Assembly (NCBI GenBank): GCA_001516045.1
Contig: LOEW01000303.1
Span: 1 to 64,000 of the forward strand
Direction of reading: 5' to 3'
Source of the DNA: Desulfosporosinus sp. BRH_c37
Lineage (GTDB): Bacteria; Bacillota; Desulfitobacteriia; Desulfitobacteriales; Desulfitobacteriaceae
DNA: 64,000 nucleotides
This document shows, in pieces, positions 16,371 through 24,586 of this stretch. The notes beneath the pieces are model-generated. The model made no database searches. It saw nothing but the letters and a program-made list of their open reading frames with translations, and was not told the DNA's origin. The first letter of the stretch is position 1. Every line of letters starts with the position of its first letter. A program made the position numbers and the translations under genes.

Positions 16371-16769
16371 TTACTTAATAACCATCCGTAGCAAACCTAA
16401 TTGTGAAGTGATGGCACGGGTAAGGGAATTGTAGTAAAGGCCATTTTCAGCTACATTAGCCATTTCATGATCAACGTCCACGTTGTTGCCATCATTACGC
16501 ATGGATGTCGTTTGATCCGTCACAATCCCCGACCCGCTGCCTTCTGCCAGCCCTGGGATGTGCTTTGGCGACGTTAGTTTCATAGCTAAATTTCCACTCT
16601 TCTCCCCTAAAGCAGCTCCGAGGACTGCTTGGAAATCAACATCTGAGCGCTTAAAGTTCGGAGTATCAATATTGGCTACGTTATTAGACAGGACCTGTTG
16701 CCTCATACTCGAAGCCTCAAGCCCTTTCTGAAAAACATTTAAAACTGGCCCATTTAACCAACCAGGCAT
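16371..16769 (-). CDS. flgB: Flagellar basal-body rod protein FlgB
   Basis: 132 residues, the normal FlgB length. It has LEASSMRQQVLSNNVANIDTPNFKRSDVDF near the N-terminus and a C-terminal VDHEMANVAENGLYYNSLTRAITSQLGLLRMVIK helix. FlgB is the first rod subunit above FliE/MS ring. In most Firmicutes it heads a flgB-flgC-fliE operon; here flgC-fliE are 26 kb upstream and flgB lies 5 bp behind a flgG-like gene. The coding sequence looks intact. Confidence 0.92.
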   Translation of the reverse strand: MPGWLNGPVLNVFQKGLEASSMRQQVLSNNVANIDTPNFKRSDVDFQAVLGAALGEKSGNLAMKLTSPKHIPGLAEGSGSGIVTDQTTSMRNDGNNVDVDHEMANVAENGLYYNSLTRAITSQLGLLRMVIK

Positions 16770-16774
16770 TTACG

Positions 16775-17566
16775 TTACCTCCTCATGGTATTAGCGATGC
16801 CCCACATCTGATCCCCGTCCTGAACCAACCTGGCATTCGTTTGATAAGCTCGTTGGACCTGGATCAGATCGGTTATCGAGGCGGCCAAGTCCACATTTGA
16901 CTGTTCCAGAGACTGTCCGCGAATCGTTCCTAAAACCTGATTTCCTAGTGGAGTACCCGGTTGCCCGACCTGTGGTGCACCTGAATTTGCGGAAGGTACA
17001 AAAAGGTTGTTCCCGATTCTTTCTAGTCCTGATGGGTTTTGAAATCCTGCCAGCGAGATCTGACCTAATACCGACTTCACGCCCCCCACGACACCCGTGA
17101 TTTCTCCATTCGAATCAACTGACAATTCTTCAGCAGCGGAAGGAACCACGACGCTCGGTAGAATAATATTCCCCTGCATATCAGTAAATTGCCCAGAGCC
17201 GTCCACGTGAAAAGCCCCAGCCCGAGTATAGCCTGTCCTTCCATCTAAAGTCTGGACCTGAAAAAAACCAACTCCATTAATCCCCAAATCCAGAGGTCGA
17301 TCCGTTTGGGCAAGATTGCCTTGTTGAAAATTAGTCCCACTGGAGTTATACAATACTCCGGTCCCAACATCAAGCGCGGCAGCTGGCCTTGAATCACCCA
17401 CCGTGATTGCCTTTTCGGAGCGTACCTCTGCCGACAAGGCCTCCGCGAAATTCATCTGATTCATTTTAAATCCAGGTGTATTCGCATTAGCAATATTATT
17501 TCCTATGGTATCTACCGCCACCTGCTGCGCCCGGATTCCCGAGGCAGCAGTTTGTGCTAGTCGCAT
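16775..17566 (-). CDS. flgG: Flagellar distal rod protein, FlgG/FlhP type
   Basis: About 263 residues. N-terminal MRLAQTAASGIRAQQVAVD and GNNIANANTPGFKMNQ; C-terminal RGQSLEQSNVDLAASITDLIQVQRAYQTNARLVQ, typical of FlgG-like rod proteins. Start chosen at ATG 17566 because GGAGG lies 7 nt upstream; an upstream in-frame start at 17599 would only add 11 unrelated residues. The gene is 5 bp from flgB. Builds the rod between MS ring and hook; assignment against flgF rests on the C-terminal motif. Confidence 0.85.
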   Translation of the reverse strand: MRLAQTAASGIRAQQVAVDTIGNNIANANTPGFKMNQMNFAEALSAEVRSEKAITVGDSRPAAALDVGTGVLYNSSGTNFQQGNLAQTDRPLDLGINGVGFFQVQTLDGRTGYTRAGAFHVDGSGQFTDMQGNIILPSVVVPSAAEELSVDSNGEITGVVGGVKSVLGQISLAGFQNPSGLERIGNNLFVPSANSGAPQVGQPGTPLGNQVLGTIRGQSLEQSNVDLAASITDLIQVQRAYQTNARLVQDGDQMWGIANTMRR

Positions 17567-17690
17567 TAGGAGTCCTCCGTCTTCTGAAATATTATGCAAA
17601 GATCAACCCTCGTTCGATGCCACTAAGGCGACACTAAAGAAGTGGTATGAGGGCTAATGGGGCCTGTCAAAGCCTCATTCTGCTAAAGAC

Positions 17691-17724
17691 TCCAACTTCC
17701 GGCTTCTGCCCTCTGACTTCCGGA
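17691..17724. repeat. CTTCCGGCTTCTG word run between flgE and flgG
   Basis: The string ACTTCCGGCTTCTGCCCTCT and repeats of it run up to the flgE stop. Same word family as 2706-2743 and 37084-37121. The rest of the gap (17567-17690) holds a hairpin with TGCCACT/AGTGGTA arms. Confidence 0.55.
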
Positions 17725-18693
17725 CTATGAACGCTTGAGGTTAATCAGTTCTTCTAAGAGAGTGTCCGATACCGTAATAACCCGAGAATTGGCTTGAAAG
17801 CCCCGCTGAGCTACGATCATATCCGTAAACTCTGTAGAAAGGTCGACATTGGACATCTCAACGGTATTGGATACGATTGTACCATGGCCAGTTGAACCAG
17901 CTTCTCCGGACATAGCTGAACCGGAGTTAGGAGTTTCTCTATAAAAATTGTTGCCGATATTCTCTAACCCAGCAGAATTTGCAAAAGTTGCTATGGCAAT
18001 TTGGCCGATTTTTGCAGTCGTGGATACAGCTGCGGTAGTAATTACTCCATCTTCTACTACTGCCGGAGTAACATATACACCCGTAATCACACCTTTTTGG
18101 TCAATAGTATAACTATCTAGAGCTGCTTCCCCTTCTACCGGTTCTGAATTATATAGTCCTGAACCGATCTTGATTTGAATCCCAGTAAGTTCTGGCTGTG
18201 TATATACCGGCGGAGGGCCGACGTCGTCCAATGTTGTTGTTATCTCCGGAACAGCTGCTGCCGCCGATTCATCTGCAAACATAACCCCTTGAACTCTAGC
18301 TCCAGTGGCCGGATCGATCAGATTTCCATCGCTATCCAAGCCAAAAGCCCCTGCACGACTGTACACTGTTCCATTATTATTTAAAACGAAAAATCCTTCT
18401 CCCTGTACCAACATATCCGTAGCTTTTCCCGTAGATTGTGAACTTCCCTGGGTCATAATTTGATCGATAGCACCTAACATCACACCCATACCAATCTGCA
18501 TTGAGTTGGTTCCACCCACAGTCGCGGTAGGCGCTGATGCCCCTTTCATAGTTTGACTCAATGTGGTGGCAAACGAGACCCGACTCCGCTTAAAACCTGT
18601 TGTATTAACATTGGCAATGTTGTTCCCGATAACATCCATTTTAACTTGATGATTTTTCAACCCCGAAATTGCCGAATACAGAGAACGCATCAT
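17725..18693 (-). CDS. flgE: Flagellar hook protein FlgE
   Basis: 322 residues, short like Gram-positive hook proteins. N-terminal MMRSLYSAISGLKNHQVKMD and GNNIANVNTTGFKRSRVSF; C-terminal SNVDLSTEFTDMIVAQRGFQ followed by ANSRVITVSDTLLEELINLKR, the FlgE signature. The middle region (about 140-240) is the variable D1/D2 part, rich in Ala and Thr. It forms the flexible hook outside the cell, exported by the FlhA/FlhB gate and assembled on FlgD. Sits directly after flgD as in Bacillus. Confidence 0.93.
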   Translation of the reverse strand: MMRSLYSAISGLKNHQVKMDVIGNNIANVNTTGFKRSRVSFATTLSQTMKGASAPTATVGGTNSMQIGMGVMLGAIDQIMTQGSSQSTGKATDMLVQGEGFFVLNNNGTVYSRAGAFGLDSDGNLIDPATGARVQGVMFADESAAAAVPEITTTLDDVGPPPVYTQPELTGIQIKIGSGLYNSEPVEGEAALDSYTIDQKGVITGVYVTPAVVEDGVITTAAVSTTAKIGQIAIATFANSAGLENIGNNFYRETPNSGSAMSGEAGSTGHGTIVSNTVEMSNVDLSTEFTDMIVAQRGFQANSRVITVSDTLLEELINLKRS

Positions 18694-18757
18694 AGCGAAT
18701 TTTCCTCCTCTTTATGTACTTGTGACCTAATTACTTAATAAAGACAGGTTATTACAT

Positions 18758-19252
18758 TTATGGAGTCACTGTCGCTACACTAACTGGCTGTTGACTCTTG
18801 ACCAGTGTAATCATACTCATTTCCAAATCCACAAGAGTTCCGTCTTCCTTGCGAATCTGCAGCTTGGGATCACCCTCGAGCCACTTCACGGCTTCAACGG
18901 TGCCTTCAATTGCGGTCTCTCCATCTGTATCCACTCCGCTCACCCATTTGCCAATCATAGCTGCCCCTTGGGTGAGTGACGATTGTTGGGAGAAGTAAGT
19001 CATGCTTTGGCTCAATGAGTTCATAGAGGCAGAGATATTGTTCATCTGCTCCAAAGAACTAAACTGTGCCAATTGCGCGATGGAATCTTTGCTATCCGTT
19101 GGATTCAGAGGATCTTGATTTTGCATCTGCGCAACTAGTAACTGGAGAAAATCGTCTTTTCCCAGCGCATCATTGGTCACGGTCGACTGACTCCCACTCC
19201 CTGCACCAGTAGTATTATTTGCGGATCCGGTCCTATCAATTGTGTTACTCAT
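18758..19252 (-). CDS. flgD: Flagellar hook-capping protein FlgD
   Basis: 164 residues. A Ser/Thr-rich start is followed by the conserved LGKDDFLQLLVAQMQNQDPL and DSIAQLAQFSSLEQMNNI motifs. A short C-terminal beta region (AAMIGKWVSGVDTDGETAIEGTVEAVK) is shorter than in enterobacteria, as in Bacillus. It caps the growing hook and is replaced after completion. It lies 10 bp behind fliK and 64 bp ahead of flgE, as in the Bacillus fla/che operon. Confidence 0.93.
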   Translation of the reverse strand: MSNTIDRTGSANNTTGAGSGSQSTVTNDALGKDDFLQLLVAQMQNQDPLNPTDSKDSIAQLAQFSSLEQMNNISASMNSLSQSMTYFSQQSSLTQGAAMIGKWVSGVDTDGETAIEGTVEAVKWLEGDPKLQIRKEDGTLVDLEMSMITLVKSQQPVSVATVTP

Positions 19253-19261
19253 AACTACCTC

Positions 19262-21382
19262 CTAAGCAATGACATTAATCTGATTGACTCCAGGCTGTCC
19301 AGGTGAAAGGGAGTTGGGGACTGAGATTAGTTCCTCATCCTCGTCGGGGTGTGCGGTTTGATTGAACGCCCTTTGGGACTCATTTCCTTGAGGATTCTGT
19401 TGCCTATCACTCCCTTGTCCCATTTCTAACATACCGCAATTCACTCCCTGATTCGTCAGTGTGTGGCGCAAATCCGAGAGTTGACTCTGAAGGATCTGTC
19501 CAGTCGCGGCTTCAGAAGCGTATACCTGTAGATGAACCTGCCCTTTATCCCAGCGGAGATTGATTTGGATTTTCCCTAAATCTTCAGGGTGTAGTTGAAT
19601 GTCCAGTTGCTTCAAATCCTGGGATCTGTTCTTGACTTGCTCACGAAGTGCAGTGGAGATTTGTTCCCAGACAGGAATCGCGATTGTTTTCCCGTCTGCT
19701 ACGTTTGCTACCACAAGGTTGCTTGAAGCTCCAATACCAGCACTTAAATTCTGATTTCTTGTATCTTTCACGCCAGAGACGTCTGTAGATTGACTACTGA
19801 CACCCTTTTGAGCTTCTTCTCTGGAAGCTCTTGGAGAAATTTTCGAAGTTATATTTTCCTTAGTGCCCAGAATATCTAATTTCTGCTGCACGTGGAGTTT
19901 CGAACTTCCTTTAGTCGCAGGATAGATAATACCGTCCTCTGCTTCCAGCGCTTCATTCACTCCCTGAGACATTTTTACGTCTTTAACCTCTTGGCTAGGT
20001 ATAGGGTTAAGAGCTGCTTGCAGAGTAGAAGCTTTCCCATTTAACACCGGATTAGCATTTCCAAACCCTAATCTTGATAAAAAGTTAAGCAACGGTTGAA
20101 TTCCCTTTTGATTAGTCGAATTAGAACCTTCTTTAGCAACGTCATCCATCAGTGTCATAAAGCTCTGAATGATCTTCGCTAAATCCTGATGAAGGTCCAT
20201 CACTCCAGTTTTTTCTGAACTCATAAGGTTTCCCTTAGGAGCGGGGGCTGCGCTATCTCCCGAAATTATGGCCTCATTAAACGCTGAATTAGCCGTCGTC
20301 GCACCTCCCTCTTGGAGTGCTTTAGGTATCTCCACGCTCTCTAGTGCTTGATGAAGGATCTTCGCAAAAGACTGACGAAGGTCCTTTTCTCCGTTTTTTT
20401 CTGAACTCATAGGACTCCCCTTAGATGCGGGGGTTGCGCTATCTCCCGAAATTATGGCCTCATCAAGCACTGAATTAGGGGTTGCCTTATCAGTCACCGT
20501 CATCCAGCCCTGAATGATTTTCGCTAAATTCTGACGAAAGTCCTTTACTTCAGTTTTTTCTGAACCTATCGGGTTCTCCTTCGAAACAGGGGCTAAGCTA
20601 TCACCTGATAGTGCCTCTAAAAAATCAAAGGCCTTACTAGCCGAAGAGGTAGCTGTGGTTGCACCTCCCTCTTCAAGTGCTTTAGATATCTCCACGCTCT
20701 CTATGGCTTGACCACTCGAAGCTTGCACAAATTTATTAGCTACCTCATCAGTCAACATCATCCAGCCCTGAACGATTTTCGCCATATCCAGACTATGATC
20801 GTTCGTGCTTTTTGAACTTAATGAAGCCCCCTTCAATGAAGAGTTTGTAATTTCTCCTGAGAGTTCAACTAAAAACTCTGCTATAGCCTGTCTATATTTA
20901 TCCAACTCCGCAATTCCAGGGTTATCCCCTTGAGATTTAGACATCGACATCCCTGTCGGCGCAGAAATCCCGCCTGTGCTTAGAGAGACTTCGTTCAACC
21001 CAACTAAACTAGGGTCGTCCGCTGATTTTCCCTGGCTCGCAACATTTCCGGAATTGGCTTCCTTGCCTGCCGGAAGACCACTCTGAAGTATAAGCTGTGA
21101 AGGAAATGAAAGCGCAAAAAGGTTTTGTATGTTTGGTATGTTTTGAGTACTTTGTACAGGTTGATCTACGCTCTGCCCTTCTCCCAAATCTTCGCCTACC
21201 TTAGAGTTCTGCCCTTTCGAATCTGCGTTCAAATTCATCGCGCCACTAAGTAATGCTGCAAAGACTGTCACAGTGTTATTGGAGCTATCTAAACCATCTT
21301 TCTCCTTTGGATTAGATATTTTCTCAAGCTTGCTTCCACCTTTTTGTATATCCGAAAGGACATTAATACCCGCCACCTGCAA
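19262..21382 (-). CDS. fliK: Flagellar hook-length control protein FliK, enlarged by internal repeats
   Basis: 706 residues, longer than usual (about 400-500). The C-terminal Flg_hook domain (about 565-660) has RSQDLKQLDIQLHPEDLGKI, INLRWDKGQVHLQV and LRHTLTNQGVNCGMLEMG. The long N-terminal part is low-complexity and repeated: SGDSA.PA.KG..MSSEK.. D.RQ..AKI.. and LE.GGATTA.S recur three to four times between about 215 and 410. FliK is exported while measuring hook length and switches FlhB specificity. The length of its N-terminal ruler part often correlates with hook length, so a long hook is possible (inference). Confidence 0.9.
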   Translation of the reverse strand: MQVAGINVLSDIQKGGSKLEKISNPKEKDGLDSSNNTVTVFAALLSGAMNLNADSKGQNSKVGEDLGEGQSVDQPVQSTQNIPNIQNLFALSFPSQLILQSGLPAGKEANSGNVASQGKSADDPSLVGLNEVSLSTGGISAPTGMSMSKSQGDNPGIAELDKYRQAIAEFLVELSGEITNSSLKGASLSSKSTNDHSLDMAKIVQGWMMLTDEVANKFVQASSGQAIESVEISKALEEGGATTATSSASKAFDFLEALSGDSLAPVSKENPIGSEKTEVKDFRQNLAKIIQGWMTVTDKATPNSVLDEAIISGDSATPASKGSPMSSEKNGEKDLRQSFAKILHQALESVEIPKALQEGGATTANSAFNEAIISGDSAAPAPKGNLMSSEKTGVMDLHQDLAKIIQSFMTLMDDVAKEGSNSTNQKGIQPLLNFLSRLGFGNANPVLNGKASTLQAALNPIPSQEVKDVKMSQGVNEALEAEDGIIYPATKGSSKLHVQQKLDILGTKENITSKISPRASREEAQKGVSSQSTDVSGVKDTRNQNLSAGIGASSNLVVANVADGKTIAIPVWEQISTALREQVKNRSQDLKQLDIQLHPEDLGKIQINLRWDKGQVHLQVYASEAATGQILQSQLSDLRHTLTNQGVNCGMLEMGQGSDRQQNPQGNESQRAFNQTAHPDEDEELISVPNSLSPGQPGVNQINVIA
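20210..20640 (-). repeat. Near-identical DNA duplications inside fliK
   Basis: Blocks at about 20212-20290 and 20397-20475 share long exact runs, such as GCGCTATCTCCCGAAATTAT. A third, more diverged block is at about 20555-20640. A second shared segment (CACCTCCCTCTT..AGTGCTTTAG) is near 20299 and 20659. The low divergence suggests recent duplication or recombination within the gene. Confidence 0.75.
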
Positions 21383-21447
21383 TCACCTCCATTCAGTTTT
21401 CTATGAGTTTTATCGGCTAAACCTTATTAAAACATTAGCCTTATTAT

Positions 21448-22200
21448 TCAAAACAAATTCTTCTTTTGTCGACTAAGTCTGCCTCTTAAGCGCAAGATCG
21501 CTTGGGAATGCAGTTGAGAAATCCTAGATTCGGAAAGTTTTAGAACTGCCGCGATCTCTTTCAAGGTGAGTTCTTCTTGATAATAGAGCGCAACCACTAA
21601 TTTCTCTTTATCGGGTAATTTTTCCACTGCAAAACCAAGGAGCCGTTTTTGTTCCTCTTTTTCTACCGCCTGAAACGCTTCTTGGGCATCGGTATCAATA
21701 AGCAAATTGAGTGGCGTACCACTACTGTCCCCTTCACCGTCTATTGTGGTTTCATCGAACGAGGTCAGTGTCAACATTTGGGCCTGGGCCAGAACCCCTT
21801 CTATTTCCCGTAGCTCCACTTTAAGTAAATCCGCGACTTCTTGCACCGTGGCTGCCCGTCCAAGTCGGTATTCCAACTCGGCAAAGCCATCTTGAACCCG
21901 CTTCACTTTCTGTCTTGCGGAATGAGGAACCCAATCCATGGTTCGGAGTCCGTCAATCATGGCACCACGAATGCGGATTGTTGCATATGTTTCAAATTTA
22001 AACCCCCGAGCAGCTTCAAAACGATCCAAGGCGTCCAGCAACCCGAAGACCCCATAGCCGATGATATCATCCTCGTCAATATGGGGTGGAAGGGACATCG
22101 CTAAACGACCCGCAATGCGCTTAACCAAAGGGAGGTATTGTTCAATTTGTTCTTGTTTCCACGGTCCGCGCGAAGCGGCTTCATATGCGTTTGACATCAA
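21448..22200 (-). CDS. sigD: RNA polymerase sigma factor SigD/FliA (sigma-28)
   Basis: 250 residues. Region 2 (LPLVKRIAGRLAMSLPPHID and DIIGYGVFGLLDALDRFE, ...FETYATIRIRGAMIDGLRTMDWVP) and region 4 (LPDKEKLVVALYYQEELTLKEIAAVLKLSESRISQLHSQAI) are complete and of FliA/WhiG type. It directs transcription of late flagellar and chemotaxis genes; two matching promoters are visible at 51248-51274 and 52147-52173. It sits downstream of cheC-cheD, as in Bacillus. Confidence 0.95.
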   Translation of the reverse strand: MMSNAYEAASRGPWKQEQIEQYLPLVKRIAGRLAMSLPPHIDEDDIIGYGVFGLLDALDRFEAARGFKFETYATIRIRGAMIDGLRTMDWVPHSARQKVKRVQDGFAELEYRLGRAATVQEVADLLKVELREIEGVLAQAQMLTLTSFDETTIDGEGDSSGTPLNLLIDTDAQEAFQAVEKEEQKRLLGFAVEKLPDKEKLVVALYYQEELTLKEIAAVLKLSESRISQLHSQAILRLRGRLSRQKKNLF

Positions 22201-22220
22201 GACTAACCCACCCCCTTAGC

Positions 22221-22347
22221 GATGTTCGAAGTTCGTGGTTCGTGGTTCGAATCTCATTACTGTGGTCGTGTTTTTTGAATAGTAAACATCGAATATGTAG
22301 TCCGTAGTCCTTGGTTCGAACAACGAATATCGAACATCGAACCACGA
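22221..22347. repeat. Inverted TTCGTGGTTCG word array between sigD and the 130-residue gene
   Basis: Left arm GATGTTCGAAGTTCGTGG... (22221-22251) and right arm ...CGAACATCGAACCACGA (22315-22347) are complementary, separated by about 60 nt. The array fills the gap from the upstream gene's stop codon to the sigD leader. Confidence 0.8.
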
Positions 22348-22740
22348 TCACTCCCAGCCCATGCGGCGAACGATGTCAGCTTGTTGTTCGGCACCTGGTA
22401 ATCCTGTGCTTAGACTAGGATCAACCTGTCCGGGAAAATTAGTGTCTTGTCCCTCTGGCGTTTGGAGCTCATCATCTCCAACTGAAATATCAATAAGCTT
22501 TCCTTGCCCAGAATCCGAGCTAAGTTGCTCATCCTCAGGTTCTGGAGGTGCAGCCCATTCAAACAAGCGAAAGCTTCCGACTATTAAGAGATACATGACC
22601 CCAAAGGAAACCCCAGCACGGACAATTAAGTCCGGTATCTTTACTGAATTTATCCAACTTAGGACGACAACTATAAAGGTAGTGGTCAGTGTAATGCGCT
22701 TGGCCCAGGTCTGATACACTAGACAGTTTTGGTCAACCAT
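22348..22740 (-). CDS. Hypothetical membrane protein in the che/sigD operon
   Basis: 130 residues, not recognised. Two hydrophobic segments (about 16-31 and 40-60: LTTTFIVVVLSWI and ASFGVMYLLIV-like) are followed by an acidic, disordered cytosolic tail. The tail ends in a distinct motif, GQVDPSLSTGLPGAEQQADI, then VRRMGWE. It overlaps cheD by one base and precedes sigD, so it is an operon member. The conserved-looking tail could be a docking peptide for a motility protein; this is only a guess. Confidence 0.65.
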   Translation of the reverse strand: MVDQNCLVYQTWAKRITLTTTFIVVVLSWINSVKIPDLIVRAGVSFGVMYLLIVGSFRLFEWAAPPEPEDEQLSSDSGQGKLIDISVGDDELQTPEGQDTNFPGQVDPSLSTGLPGAEQQADIVRRMGWE

Positions 22741-23222
22741 TAAACCACCTTTTCTCCATGATTTATTGTTCTAATGCGCAATTCCCCTGTCCCTACATCA
22801 AAATGAATTGTGCGACCAAAACTTCCTCCTACATCCATAACTAAGAGCGGAATTCCTCTTTTTTTCAGTTCCTGTTCCACCGCTTCTGCATTACGATCCC
22901 CAATTTTAAGTATCGGAGGTTTCCCCGGAAAAGAGAACATCTGAGCGCCGCCAGCAATCTTTGCCTTGAGACGGGATTTATTAGCACCCATTCCTGATAT
23001 CTCCTTAAGTAATAATTCCAGCGCAGTGTCCGCATATTTCGCTGGATTCCCCCCTAAGCTTCCATTTGCGGATGGAAGCATAATATGGGCCATTCCGCCG
23101 ACCTTTAATACTGGGTCGTGAATGCATATCCCTATACAAGACCCCAATCCAGCAGTGAGCAAAATTTCTGGTGCTTTTGCTGTTTTATAATCTGCCATGC
23201 CAACAGTAATAACTCCATTCAT
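22740..23222 (-). CDS. cheD: Chemoreceptor glutamine deamidase CheD
   Basis: 160 residues. The papain-like active-site pair is present: Cys29 in GLGSCIGICIHD and His46 in GGMAHIMLP, plus the later AKIAGGAQMF. It deamidates receptor glutamines and acts with CheC in adaptation. It overlaps cheC by 4 bp (ATGA), as usual for this pair. Confidence 0.95.
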   Translation of the reverse strand: MNGVITVGMADYKTAKAPEILLTAGLGSCIGICIHDPVLKVGGMAHIMLPSANGSLGGNPAKYADTALELLLKEISGMGANKSRLKAKIAGGAQMFSFPGKPPILKIGDRNAEAVEQELKKRGIPLLVMDVGGSFGRTIHFDVGTGELRIRTINHGEKVV

Positions 23223-23815
23223 AATCCCATGGCTCCCAACAATTTTTTCAGTGAACCCTTATCCGGCAAAAAGATAAATTGCCCTTCGATTTTAGGAATT
23301 CCGGAAAGTTGTGTATCGATAAACAGCACTGTATCGTCGAGCATACCTTCTTCAAGGAAAATCGCTTCTAAACTAGCGCCAATCATATCTATCGCTAAAG
23401 CCGGAACAGAAGGTTGAAGGGGAATACCCGAAAATTGTGTTAAAGCAATAAGGAAAGAGCTCACTAAAATATTCCCAACCTCTTGCAAAGCCGATTGCGC
23501 CATCTCATCATTAAAGAGATCCAGGGGTACATCCGTCCCAAGTAGAGCTTGAACCACTATTTCTGCGCTTTCAACTGAAAAGAAAAAAACAGCTTTTCCC
23601 GGGGCCTCTCCCTCGACTTTTACATACATGACCGCCTGAGGTAAATCAAGTTGTCCAACAATGACCGACACCTCTTCGAACGGAACTGCCCAAACTTCCG
23701 GTACAGACATATCGATACGACGTTGTAAAAGGATAGATAAGGCTGTTGCGGCATGTCCCGACCCGATATTTCCTATTTCACGCAAGGCGTCAAGTTGGAG
23801 CTGAGTAATCTCCAT
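23219..23815 (-). CDS. cheC: CheY-P phosphatase CheC
   Basis: 198 residues. Two helices with the phosphatase signature are visible: ALREIGNIGSGHAATALS near 9-26 and AQSALQEVGNILVSSFLIAL near 105-124. CheC dephosphorylates CheY-P and is stimulated by CheD. Starts right after the PilZ gene stop and is translationally coupled to cheD. Confidence 0.95.
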   Translation of the reverse strand: MEITQLQLDALREIGNIGSGHAATALSILLQRRIDMSVPEVWAVPFEEVSVIVGQLDLPQAVMYVKVEGEAPGKAVFFFSVESAEIVVQALLGTDVPLDLFNDEMAQSALQEVGNILVSSFLIALTQFSGIPLQPSVPALAIDMIGASLEAIFLEEGMLDDTVLFIDTQLSGIPKIEGQFIFLPDKGSLKKLLGAMGL

Positions 23816-24460
23816 CTAGACCAATCCCTTCTTACGCATTTCCCTCTGTATCTCAAAGACGCTACGAATAACTCGATCTCGTACTCGCTCAGCGAGGTCA
23901 TGGAATTCGGTTGAAACAACATACCGTTTACCATCGTCCTGTTTATCAGCTCGGCAGACGCGAAGTGGGGTCTGCAGTTCTCCGCCGGGCAGGGCTAATG
24001 AAGCATAAAGTAAAGACTTATTTTCCACAGGCACCACCGTCCAAAATCGAATTCCCCCACCACTTAAATCAAGCATAGTTCCTTGGTGACTATCGCTAAG
24101 TCCTTCCTTAGTCACCGATTGAAAGGTTAGAGGATAAGTAGCTGAAACTCTTACAAAGTTGCGGCGTTGAATTTTAGTTACTGTATCCGGCAAAGCAAAC
24201 ATGAACATTGGAATAGGAACCGCAATTCTCTGCATAATTTTTGCTTGAAAAGAATAAGCTGACACTTCGTCCCAAAAGGTCAGTTTAACCTTCGTCCCTT
24301 CCCGTAAAGGAATAAGCTCTCCATTTTGATACGGTGCACCAACTACGAGAATTTTCTCTCCAACTTCTTCGATTCGCGACCGATATACTCCTTCATACAC
24401 ACCTTCCAGTACATCAAGTTCCACAGGGAGCCCGAGTACAAGCTTCTTTTTATATGACAT
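23816..24460 (-). CDS. PilZ-domain c-di-GMP receptor, YcgR/FlgZ type
   Basis: 214 residues. N-terminal YcgR-N (PilZN) domain about 1-95 and PilZ domain about 97-205. The c-di-GMP contacts are present: RRNFVR (99-104) and DLSGGG (131-136). YcgR-family proteins act as a brake on the flagellar motor when c-di-GMP rises (YpfA/DgrA in Bacillus). Its place between flhG and cheC matches that role. Together with the c-di-GMP riboswitch at 12668 it points to a motile/sessile switch. Confidence 0.92.
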   Translation of the reverse strand: MSYKKKLVLGLPVELDVLEGVYEGVYRSRIEEVGEKILVVGAPYQNGELIPLREGTKVKLTFWDEVSAYSFQAKIMQRIAVPIPMFMFALPDTVTKIQRRNFVRVSATYPLTFQSVTKEGLSDSHQGTMLDLSGGGIRFWTVVPVENKSLLYASLALPGGELQTPLRVCRADKQDDGKRYVVSTEFHDLAERVRDRVIRSVFEIQREMRKKGLV

Positions 24461-24479
24461 TTCGTCGTCCCCCTTTTCT

Positions 24480-24509
24480 TAGTTCGAGGTTCGATATTCG
24501 TGGTTTGAA
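24480..24509. repeat. Single-arm TTCG word repeat in the PilZ-flhG gap
   Basis: AGTTCGAGGTTCGATATTCG and a few more bases match one arm of the arrays at 22221, 31272, 35659 and 44876. No second arm is seen. The rest of the gap to 24586 is AT-rich and featureless. Confidence 0.6.
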
Positions 24510-24586
24510 TATCTTTAAGCTCCTAGATAAGTTCATTATACTTCAGATACATCAGTAATAAGTTTCTAGAGGTAATATTTATACGT

